Part shown: in pieces, positions 7,497-13,432 of the stretch
Position numbering within the stretch: the first letter of the stretch is position 1
How the letters are laid out: the number at the start of each line of letters is the position of its first letter
Assembly (NCBI GenBank): GCA_027625125.1
Contig: JAQBXG010000020.1
Coordinates: 1 to 14,183 of the forward strand
Source of the DNA: Pseudomonadota bacterium
GTDB lineage: Bacteria; Pseudomonadota; Alphaproteobacteria; UBA2966; CAIVPW01
Direction of reading: 5' to 3'
DNA: 14,183 nucleotides
Made by a program: the position numbers and the translations under genes
The notes under the pieces: generated by a model
What the model was told of the DNA's origin: nothing
What the model saw: the letters and a program-made list of their open reading frames with translations, nothing else
The model's database searches: none

Positions 7497-7513
7497 GCGC
7501 AAGTTTCTTGCGC
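7497..7513. repeat. Perfect 7-bp inverted repeat upstream of the ELM1-like gene
   Basis: GCGCAAG (7497-7503), loop TTT, CTTGCGC (7507-7513). It directly abuts the lrp operator cluster. It could be a separate operator for either divergent gene. No T tract follows on the plus strand, so it does not look like a terminator. Confidence 0.6.
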
Positions 7514-7524
7514 ACTACCGGCGT

Positions 7525-7554
7525 TTGCGCGGCCGGTCCCGGCGCTGCCATAGT
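7525..7554 (+). promoter_or_regulatory. Weak candidate promoter for the 7585-11102 operon
   Basis: TTGCGC (7525-7530), 18 bases, CATAGT (7549-7554), giving a start near 7561 and a leader of about 24 nt. The matches are modest. A similar TTGCGC -35 is found before trxB. Confidence 0.3.
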
Positions 7555-7584
7555 GCCGAACCCGCCCCCGATCGAGGTGTTTCG

Positions 7585-8589
7585 ATGCTGAGCGAACCCG
7601 GTTGCTGGGTGGTTTCCGACGGCAAGCCGGGCATGGAAAATCAGTGCCTGGGACTCGCCGAGGCGGTCGGGCTGCCGATCACGATCCGGCGCATCCGGCC
7701 CCGCGCGCCGTGGCGCTGGCTGCCGCCATTGCTGTGGCCGGCGCCGCTTGCGTCGCTCGCCGCCGACGCCGACCAACTGGCGCCGCCGTTGCCGCGGCTG
7801 TTGATCGCCAGCGGCCGCATGAGCGTCGCCCCGTGCGCAGAGATTCGCCGCCGGTCCGGCGGCGCGACCTTCGCGGTGCAGATCCAAAGTCCGGGCGCGC
7901 CGGCGTCGTGGTTTGACCTGGTGGTGGTGCCCCGCCACGACCGCCTGCGCGGCGACAACGTCGTGACGACCCGCGGCGCGTTGCATCGCGTCACCGGCGA
8001 ACGCCTGCGGCGGGCGGCGGACGAATTCGCCGCCGATGTTGCGGCGCTGCCGCGGCCCCTGGTGGCGGTGCTGGTCGGCGGCGACAACGGCGTCTACCGC
8101 CTGGGTCCGGACCAGGCCCGCGATCTGGGAAGCAAGCTAGGCGCGCTCGCGCGTTCCGGGGCCGGACTGGCGGTGACGCCGTCGCGGCGCACCGGCGCAA
8201 GCAACGAACGCATCCTGCGCGACGCCCTCGCGGGCCTGCCCGCGGTCGTCTGGGACGGCGGCGGCGCCAACCCTTACTTCGGCTACCTGGGTCTGGCCGA
8301 CGCCATCGTCGTCACCTGCGATTCGGTATCGATGGTGTCGGAGGCGGTCTCGACCGGCAAGCCGGTATATATCTTCGATCTGCCCGGCGGCAGCGACAAG
8401 TTCCGCGCCTTCCACGCAGGCTTTCGCGCCGACGGGTTCACGCGCCCTCTTGCCGACGCGCTGGCGAGCGGCGCGCTGGACCCCTGGACCTATGCGCCGC
8501 CCGACGATACGGCGATGGTTGCGGCCGAAGTACTGCGGCGACTAAGTTTGAATTCCGCCTCCGGGGACCGGAACGATGCGTACCCTTGA
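7585..8589 (+). CDS. ELM1-like (mitochondrial fission ELM1 family) GT-B-type protein
   Basis: The protein has 334 residues and matches the bacterial relatives of plant ELM1. In bacteria this family has no established reaction; its fold suggests a nucleotide-sugar-dependent glycosyltransferase, which is inference. Family blocks seen are SDGKPGMENQ (11-20), VGGDNGVYR (164-172), TPSRRTG (198-204) and a long C-terminal block with NPYFGYLGLADAIVVT (229-244) and SVSMVSEAVSTGKPVY (247-262). The last resembles the donor-binding end of GT-B enzymes. No signal peptide is evident, so it is probably cytoplasmic. The ATG at 7585 has GAGGTG five bases upstream; the frame is open upstream but that part is the lrp control region. 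The 3' end overlaps the next gene by 14 bases, so translation is probably coupled. Confidence 0.88.
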   Translation: MLSEPGCWVVSDGKPGMENQCLGLAEAVGLPITIRRIRPRAPWRWLPPLLWPAPLASLAADADQLAPPLPRLLIASGRMSVAPCAEIRRRSGGATFAVQIQSPGAPASWFDLVVVPRHDRLRGDNVVTTRGALHRVTGERLRRAADEFAADVAALPRPLVAVLVGGDNGVYRLGPDQARDLGSKLGALARSGAGLAVTPSRRTGASNERILRDALAGLPAVVWDGGGANPYFGYLGLADAIVVTCDSVSMVSEAVSTGKPVYIFDLPGGSDKFRAFHAGFRADGFTRPLADALASGALDPWTYAPPDDTAMVAAEVLRRLSLNSASGDRNDAYP

Positions 8590-9199
8590 TCTTGCCGCCC
8601 TCCGCGACACACCCCTTGCCCGCGATCCCTATGAGCACGTCGTCGTGCCGGGATTCGTGCGGGGCGACGCGGTCGGCGCGATCACCGGCGACTTTCCGTC
8701 GATCGCCAAGCCGGGCCTGTTTCCGCTGTCGGTGCTGCAATCGGGACCGGCGTTCCGCGCCCTGGTCGATGAGCTGGACGGGCCGGAGTTCGAATTCGCC
8801 GTCGCGGAAAAGTTCGGGCTGCCGCTGGCCGGACAGCCCAAGCTGTTCACCGTGCGCGGCCGTTGCGCCCGCCGCGACGGCGGCATCCATACCGACACCG
8901 CCACCAAGATCGTGACGGTGCTGCTATACCTGAACGCCGGCTGGGAAAAGGACGGCGGCCGCCTGCGGGTGCTGCGGCGCGGCGACGATCTGTCCGACTA
9001 CGCGGCCGAAGTTCCGCCGGTTGCCGGCACGCTGCTGGCGTTCCGCCGTTCCGAGAAATCGTTCCACGGCCATCTGCCGTTCGAGGGCGAACGGCGCGCA
9101 ATCCAGATGAACTGGATGACCACCGTTGCGTCCCGTGACCGCGAACTCGCGCGCCACCGCTTTTCGGCCCGCCTGAAGCGCCTCAACCCGTTCGCCTAG
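8576..9199 (+). CDS. 2OG-Fe(II) oxygenase-like protein
   Basis: This 207-residue protein looks like a small prolyl-4-hydroxylase-type dioxygenase, which would use 2-oxoglutarate and oxygen to hydroxylate a substrate. The iron facial triad is visible as H105 and D107 in GGIHTDTATK and H164 (or H166) in EKSFHGH. R173 or R174 follows nine or ten residues later as the probable 2-oxoglutarate ligand. Strands LLYLNAGW (116-123) and AGTLLAFRR (150-158) fit the double-stranded beta-helix core. The ATG at 8576 has a GGGGA upstream and lies inside the end of the ELM1-like gene; the next gene starts 4 bases after this stop. The substrate is unknown; the neighbours suggest a glycan, lipid or small metabolite rather than a protein, but that is a guess. 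Confidence 0.85.
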   Translation: MRTLDLAALRDTPLARDPYEHVVVPGFVRGDAVGAITGDFPSIAKPGLFPLSVLQSGPAFRALVDELDGPEFEFAVAEKFGLPLAGQPKLFTVRGRCARRDGGIHTDTATKIVTVLLYLNAGWEKDGGRLRVLRRGDDLSDYAAEVPPVAGTLLAFRRSEKSFHGHLPFEGERRAIQMNWMTTVASRDRELARHRFSARLKRLNPFA

Positions 9200-9203
9200 C
9201 CGC

Positions 9204-11102
9204 ATGCCGGTCCCGGTCGAAACCTTTCGCCACGAAGGCAACCGCCACACCGGCACGACGCTATTCAAGGCGCTGGGGCATCCAAAGTCGGCACGGCTCG
9301 CCCGGGACCTGGTGTCGGAGCTGCGCGGCGGCGGACCGATCGCGGTCGTCGACCCCGACGGCGCGGCGGAAGTATTCGATGCATTCTATGGTCTCGCCGA
9401 CTGCGATATCGCCGGGGTCTATGTGCAAAACGTCGAGGACGTCGGCCGCCGCATCCTTGGCCATGCCGCGCGGCCGCTGTCCGAAATCGCCGACACGAAG
9501 GCGACGCCGTTCCTCGCCCGGTTCGATTCCCGCCGGTTGCAACAGCAACTTGCCGCCGTCACCGGCGATGCCGCGATGCGCGGCTTCGACGACATCCGCC
9601 TGCCGGGCGCATGGCTCGGCAACGCCCGCAACTATCTGGACCCGCTCAACTTCGCGACCAACTTCGCGTTTCTGCGCGACCAGGACGGCCACCACACCGC
9701 CGTCCGCTCCGCCAATTACTGGGGCGGATACGGCGCCGCGGACCCGGAACTGTGGCTCTGTCTGTTCAATGCCGACGGCGACGCGCTGGCGGAATGGACG
9801 CAACCGTTGCCCCACGCCAACGGCACCTATCAGATCGACAGCCGCGAGGTGCGCGCCCGCTTCGGACTGGGGCCGTTCGCCGGATCGCTGTTTCTGCATG
9901 CGCTGCGCGCCCGCGGCCACGATGTCGTCAAGTACGCGCTCGATACCTTCGGCGACGGCGGCGACGTGTTGTCGGCGACCCACGACGCCAACGCCTGGCC
10001 GGCGGATTTCTATGCCGGTGTGCCGGCGCCGGACGACGGCGAACGGGTCGTGCTGTGGGTGCAAAACTCGCATCCGATGCCGATTCCGGCGCGCTCGATT
10101 GGCGTCAACGTGATGGGGTCCGACGATGTCGCATGGCTCGACGGCGAAATTCCCGCCTTCGCCACCCGCGCGGTCGACGTCGGCGCCCTTGCGCCCACGG
10201 CCAGGTGGCCGAGCCAGCTCGAAGTCCATGCCGGGCGGCATTTCGTCCGGCCCCGCTACGAAGTCATCGGCCCCGCGCGCACGCGCATCGCCCATGCCAA
10301 CGTCGAGCGCACCGATCTCGCCGCCGATCCGCATCTGCCCGGACTCGCGAACCGGCTTGGCAAGGGGTTCATTCTGCCGATGCCGATTCTGCCGCCGGAC
10401 CGCTATCGCACCACGGTGCTGCCGACGCCGATGGCGCGTGGCCAACACGACCTGCCGCTGGCGGCGATCGCTGCGGCGCCGGACGGGCGCGAAGCCGCCC
10501 GCCGTTTTCTCGGGCGACTGCCGCGCGGGCACCGGTCGCTGCTGGACGTGGACGGCTTGGTCAACGGCGACCTCGGCGGCTTCGGCCACCTAGAGCTGGT
10601 CTACGACTTCGCCGACGGCGGCGGCGCCGACGGCTGGCTCCACGCCATCGCCCGCTATCAGGACCGCGAGACCGGCCATATCGCCGAAACCAGTTTCGGC
10701 GCCCATATCTTCAATATCCTCGATGTCTACAAGGACGAGCCGCAGTCCTACGCCGGGCCGCCGCCGGGGCTGACGACGCGGCTGTTTCTGCGCGTCGGGC
10801 CGGCCGGCACCGAGACGCTGTGCCATCTGATCTACGCGGCATCAAAGCCGTGGCGAGCGGAATCCGACACCCACCTGATCCTCACCGCCGCCGACGGCGC
10901 CGAAGTCGCCACCGAGACGATCCGCATCGCCTGCGGCGGCTCCCGCCTGTGGCGCGTGGACGAGGTGTTCGATGCCCGCGCGCGGGAGCGGGCCGGCGAG
11001 AACTGCTACGTGCTGGTGCGCGACACCACCTGCCGCCTGTTCGGCTACCACGGCCTCCGCACCGAAGCGGCATTCTCGTTCGATCACATGTTCGGGTTTT
11101 AG
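9204..11102 (+). CDS. Uncharacterised 632-residue protein with beta-rich repeats
   Basis: I do not recognise this family. Residues 1-125 look like a Rossmann-type unit: GGGPIAVVDPDG (42-53), a helix, then DIAGVYVQN (68-76) and PFLARFD (102-108), the pattern of N-terminal sensor domains of some sugar-modifying enzymes. The rest appears beta-rich, with a pattern that recurs. Around 180-235 there is PELWLCLFNADGDALAEW, then YQIDSREV and GSLFLHALR. Around 555-606 there is THLILTAADGAEVATE, then WRVDEVF and CYVLVRD. A middle part, 281-355, has VVLWVQNSHPMPIPA, DVGALAP and FVRPRYEV. No signal peptide or membrane segment is seen, so it is probably cytoplasmic. It starts 4 bases after the oxygenase stop and has no Shine-Dalgarno, so its translation probably depends on coupling. 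The coding call is firm from length, codon use and context; the function is open. Confidence 0.85.
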   Translation: MPVPVETFRHEGNRHTGTTLFKALGHPKSARLARDLVSELRGGGPIAVVDPDGAAEVFDAFYGLADCDIAGVYVQNVEDVGRRILGHAARPLSEIADTKATPFLARFDSRRLQQQLAAVTGDAAMRGFDDIRLPGAWLGNARNYLDPLNFATNFAFLRDQDGHHTAVRSANYWGGYGAADPELWLCLFNADGDALAEWTQPLPHANGTYQIDSREVRARFGLGPFAGSLFLHALRARGHDVVKYALDTFGDGGDVLSATHDANAWPADFYAGVPAPDDGERVVLWVQNSHPMPIPARSIGVNVMGSDDVAWLDGEIPAFATRAVDVGALAPTARWPSQLEVHAGRHFVRPRYEVIGPARTRIAHANVERTDLAADPHLPGLANRLGKGFILPMPILPPDRYRTTVLPTPMARGQHDLPLAAIAAAPDGREAARRFLGRLPRGHRSLLDVDGLVNGDLGGFGHLELVYDFADGGGADGWLHAIARYQDRETGHIAETSFGAHIFNILDVYKDEPQSYAGPPPGLTTRLFLRVGPAGTETLCHLIYAASKPWRAESDTHLILTAADGAEVATETIRIACGGSRLWRVDEVFDARARERAGENCYVLVRDTTCRLFGYHGLRTEAAFSFDHMFGF

Positions 11103-11190
11103 TGGATCAAACCAAGCACATGGAGCCGGCAATGCCTGCCGACGTACGGCATAACGTCTTCAAGTGCTTGGATACTTTGATCCATCAACC
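11103..11190. repeat. 88-bp palindromic repeat, copy 1
   Basis: The unit begins directly after the TAG of the preceding gene. Its ends TGGATCAAA and TTTGATCCA pair perfectly, followed inward by CCAAGCACATGGAG against CTTCAAGTGCTTGG. The unit is richer in A and T than its surroundings. It differs from copy 2 at only three positions, all in the left arm. One A-A mismatch and one G-U pair result in this copy. It could be a small non-autonomous mobile element or a structured 3' UTR. Confidence 0.85.
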
Positions 11191-11200
11191 TACGAAATTG

Positions 11201-11288
11201 TGGATCAAACCAAGCGCTTGAAGCCGGCAATGCCTGCCGACGTACGGCATAACGTCTTCAAGTGCTTGGATACTTTGATCCATCAACC
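11201..11288. repeat. 88-bp palindromic repeat, copy 2
   Basis: This copy is 85 of 88 identical to copy 1, at a 98-bp period with a 10-bp spacer. TGGATCAAA and TTTGATCCA pair over 9 bp. CCAAGCGCTTGAAG pairs with CTTCAAGTGCTTGG over 14 positions with one G-U, and a four-base bulge ATAC separates the two stems on the right. The 32-nt centre contains a further small hairpin, TGCCG and CGGCA around ACGTA. Confidence 0.85.
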
Positions 11289-11298
11289 AAGGGGATCG

Positions 11299-11319
11299 TG
11301 GACCGAAGCGCTGGATTCG
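11299..11319. repeat. Possible decayed third unit of the 98-bp repeat
   Basis: Exactly 98 bp after copy 2 begins, the sequence reads TGGACCGAAGCGCTGGATTC. It resembles the left arm of copy 2 if a few bases (TCAAA) are deleted; AAGCGCT is shared. The rest of the unit is absent. The exact spacing is the main support. Confidence 0.35.
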
Positions 11320-11323
11320 TAAT

Positions 11324-11375
11324 CCTGGGCGCACGCCCGGCCACACGTTCGTGTGCAAGGGCGCGGCCGCCTTGC
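11324..11375. repeat. Three consecutive short hairpins before trxB
   Basis: First, GGGC (11327-11330) and GCCC (11335-11338), extended by CC and GG with one bulged T. Second, CACACG (11342-11347) and CGTGTG (11350-11355). Third, GCAAGG (11355-11360) and CCTTGC (11370-11375). No T tract follows, so they do not look like a simple intrinsic terminator. The third overlaps the candidate trxB -35 element. This and the preceding repeats are all I see in the gene-free stretch 11103-11436 apart from the trxB promoter. Confidence 0.45.
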
Positions 11376-11400
11376 GCCATTTGCGGTCCGGGCCTACATA
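11372..11400 (+). promoter_or_regulatory. Candidate promoter for trxB
   Basis: TTGCGC (11372-11377), 17 bases, TACATA (11395-11400). Transcription would begin near 11407, with a 30-nt leader containing GAAGG before the trxB ATG. The matches are moderate. Confidence 0.4.
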
Positions 11401-11436
11401 CCTCTGCGTCCCTCACGCCTCGTCCGAAGGTGCGCC

Positions 11437-12411
11437 ATGGCCGAACACACCAGCGAAGTCCTGATCATCGGCTCCGGGCCGGCCGGCTACGCGGCGGCGA
11501 TTTATGCCGCCCGCGCCGGACATTCGCCGTTGATCGTGCGCGGCATGCAGCCCGGCGGCCAGATGACGATCACCACCGATGTCGAGAATTATCCGGGCTT
11601 CGCCGAGGTCATCCAGGGCCCGTGGCTGATGGAACAGATGGAGGCCCAGGCGCGATCCGTCGGCACGAAGATGATCGAAGACCTGATCGTCGACGTAGAC
11701 CTGTCGCGGCGGCCGTTCGTGGCAAAGGGAGATTCCGGCGCCGTCTACCGCGGCGGCGCGCTGATTGTCGCCACCGGCGCCCAGGCGCGCTGGCTCGGCA
11801 TCGACGGCGAGGAACAGTTCAAGGGCTTTGGCGTCTCCGCCTGCGCGACCTGCGACGGATTTTTTTATCGCGGCAAGGACGTGGCGGTGGTCGGCGGCGG
11901 CAACACTGCCGTCGAGGAAGCGTTATACCTGACCAACCACGCCGACAAGGTGACGCTGATCCATCGCCGCGACGAACTGCGGGCTGAAAAAATCTTGCAG
12001 CAACGGCTGTTCGCCAATCCGAAAGTCGAGGTCATCTGGAATACCGAGGTGACGGCGGTGACCGGCGACAGCGACCCGCCCGGCGTCACCGGCATCCGCC
12101 TGCGCGAGCGCGAAAGCGGCGTCGAGCGGGACTTTCCGGTCCACGGATTCTTCGTCGCCATCGGCCACGACCCGGCCACGGCGCTGTTTCGTGACAAGCT
12201 CGATCTGGACTCCCACGGCTACATCGTCACCGCCGCCGACTCGACCGCGACCAGCGTGCCGGGCGTGTTCGCCGCCGGGGATGTCCAGGACCCGGTCTAT
12301 CGCCAGGCGGTCACGGCGGCCGGCACCGGCTGTATGGCGGCGCTGGAGGCGGAAGCCTTCCTGGCCGCGCTGGGCGCAGAATCCGCAGAATCCGTGGCAG
12401 CGGCCGAGTAA
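11437..12411 (+). CDS. trxB: Thioredoxin-disulfide reductase
   Basis: TrxB passes electrons from NADPH through FAD and a disulfide to thioredoxin in the cytoplasm. The 324-residue length fits the low-molecular-weight bacterial type. The FAD-binding GSGPAG is at 12-17. The redox pair is C136 and C139 in SACATCDGFFYRG. The NADPH domain has VVGGGNTAVEEALYL from about 151 and HRRDELRA at 176-183. The C-terminal FAD block is GVFAAGDVQDPVYRQAVTAA followed by GTGCMAALEAE. The ATG at 11437 has GAAGG seven bases upstream and gives the usual beginning MAEHTSEVLIIGSGPAG; the frame is open further upstream but that part lies in the hairpin region. It is probably transcribed alone, because a repeat cluster precedes it and a separate RNA-like region follows it. 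Confidence 0.97.
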   Translation: MAEHTSEVLIIGSGPAGYAAAIYAARAGHSPLIVRGMQPGGQMTITTDVENYPGFAEVIQGPWLMEQMEAQARSVGTKMIEDLIVDVDLSRRPFVAKGDSGAVYRGGALIVATGAQARWLGIDGEEQFKGFGVSACATCDGFFYRGKDVAVVGGGNTAVEEALYLTNHADKVTLIHRRDELRAEKILQQRLFANPKVEVIWNTEVTAVTGDSDPPGVTGIRLRERESGVERDFPVHGFFVAIGHDPATALFRDKLDLDSHGYIVTAADSTATSVPGVFAAGDVQDPVYRQAVTAAGTGCMAALEAEAFLAALGAESAESVAAAE

Positions 12412-12481
12412 CAGAGTCAAACACCGGCTTTACACGAATGGGCCGGGAAGTTTGCATCGGTGTGGCCCTATACAACCTTGC

Positions 12482-12649
12482 AAGGGCGCTGTTCATCCCC
12501 CCCGTCGGTGTTCTTGCGATCGGGTCAATGCACCCGGTCCCCAAGTCGGGCGGAGGCTGAGAACCGGCGACCGCCCTTTGCGTCTCCCGGACGCAAACCT
12601 CCCTGTACGACTGGCCGGACCCCTCTCAGGGTCCGGCCATTTTCTTTTT
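12482..12649 (+). ncRNA. Predicted structured RNA ending in an intrinsic terminator
   Basis: No plausible protein is encoded in 12412-12677, but paired elements follow one another. AAGGGCG (12482-12488) pairs with CGCCCTT (12572-12578). Inside it CGTCGGTGTTC (12503-12513) pairs with GAGAACCGGCG (12559-12569) over 11 positions with one mismatch. Inside that GATCGGGT (12518-12525) pairs with ACCCGGTC (12532-12539) around CAATGC. Then TTTGCGTC (12577-12584) and GACGCAAA (12590-12597) form a hairpin, and the terminator hairpin ends the transcript. A TATACA at 12469-12474 could be the -10, without a clear -35. The order of elements loosely recalls 6S RNA, including a small hairpin on the 3' side, but the neighbours are not zapA or the folate ligase gene. 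The 5' end is approximate. It could instead be a leader controlling the TPR genes. Confidence 0.5.
12612..12649 (+). terminator. Strong intrinsic terminator
   Basis: TGGCCGGACCC (12612-12622) and GGGTCCGGCCA (12629-12639) form a perfect 11-bp GC-rich stem with a six-base loop CTCTCA, followed by TTTTCTTTTT (12640-12649). It is the clearest terminator in the window. It ends either trxB transcripts, the predicted RNA, or both, and lies 34 bases before the next ATG. Confidence 0.92.
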
Positions 12650-12683
12650 CGGGCCGCCGCGCCCGTTTGGTATACCTGTGCAT

Positions 12684-13421
12684 ATGAAAAAGTTTTTCCG
12701 CATCCCGGCCCTCGCCACCGCCCTCGGACTCCTGGTCGTTGCCGCCTTCGCCGCGGCCCCGGCCTCGGCCCAGAACCCGCCCCAGGACCCTGGCGAAGCG
12801 TGGGGAGCACTGATGCAGGCCGGTACCCAGGCCTATGGGCTGGCCCAGATCGACGTGGCGCGGGAAAAGTACGCCGCGGCGATGGTCATTGCCGACGAAA
12901 ACTTCGCGGAAGACGACCCGCGGCTGCTCGCGACCCTGATCAATTTCGCCCCGACCCTGCGCGCCGCCGGCGAAAGCGCCGCGGCGGCGGAGATGCTGGA
13001 GCGCGGCGTTGCGCTGGAGATCGCGCTCTATGGCGAAGACCACCCGGACCTGATGTCGCAATACCCGGTGCTTGCGGCGATCTACAAGGACATCGACGAC
13101 TATGACCGGGCGCTGGAGCTGTACCGCCGGTCCATCGACCTGATGGTCCGCTATTACGGCGAAATGCATCCGCGCACCGTGACGCTGCGGGAGTATCTGG
13201 CCACGTCGCTGTACGAAGCCGGCCAGCCCGACCAGGCGCTCGAGCTGTTCGGCCAGGTCGTGCTGGAGTGGGAACAGGCCTTGGGTCCGTCCCATATCCG
13301 CCAGTCTGTCAGCTACGCGGGCTACGCCCAGATGCTTGAAATGGCGGGCCGCACCGAAGAAGCCGCGGCGGCGCAGGCGCGTTCCCGCGAGATCGTCATC
13401 GCGTGGGAAAACCGGCGCTAG
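12684..13421 (+). CDS. Exported TPR-repeat protein
   Basis: This 245-residue protein begins with a signal peptide: MKKFFR, a hydrophobic stretch LATALGLLVVAAFAAA, and a likely cut after ASA or SAQ near residue 28-30. The mature part is made of tetratricopeptide repeats of the roughly 42-residue, kinesin-light-chain-like type: AQIDVAREKYAAAMVIADEN, then MLERGVALEIALYGEDHPDL, ALELYRRSIDLMVRYYGEMH and ALELFGQVVLEWEQALGPSH. Such repeats bind other proteins, here probably in the periplasm; the partner is unknown. The start could also be GTG at 12678, two codons earlier. Neither has a ribosome-binding site, and the palindrome GGTATACC at 12669-12676 could serve as a -10 for a leaderless mRNA. The next TPR gene follows after 11 bases. 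Confidence 0.88.
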   Translation: MKKFFRIPALATALGLLVVAAFAAAPASAQNPPQDPGEAWGALMQAGTQAYGLAQIDVAREKYAAAMVIADENFAEDDPRLLATLINFAPTLRAAGESAAAAEMLERGVALEIALYGEDHPDLMSQYPVLAAIYKDIDDYDRALELYRRSIDLMVRYYGEMHPRTVTLREYLATSLYEAGQPDQALELFGQVVLEWEQALGPSHIRQSVSYAGYAQMLEMAGRTEEAAAAQARSREIVIAWENRR

Positions 13422-13432
13422 GGCCGAATCCG

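Noticed and set aside
7434..7502. Longer Lrp protein starting at 7502
   Set aside because: It would translate the promoter and operator array; the start at 7433 has a strong ribosome-binding site at ideal spacing.
11103..11288. CRISPR array
   Set aside because: Only two full units of 88 bp with 10-bp spacers and no cas gene; CRISPR repeats are shorter and spacers longer.
11305..11345. tRNA-Thr (CGT), suggested by the anticodon-loop-like ATTCGTAAT
   Set aside because: No acceptor stem, no D arm and no T arm with TTCRA at the right spacing; the local pairing is explained by a five-base inverted repeat.
12551..12562. TPP riboswitch, suggested by CTGAGA
   Set aside because: The other conserved THI-element blocks after CTGAGA are missing, and the downstream genes are not thiamine genes.
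12412..12683. Short open frames on both strands between trxB and the TPR gene
   Set aside because: They have no ribosome-binding sites or recognisable products and run through the RNA stems and terminator.
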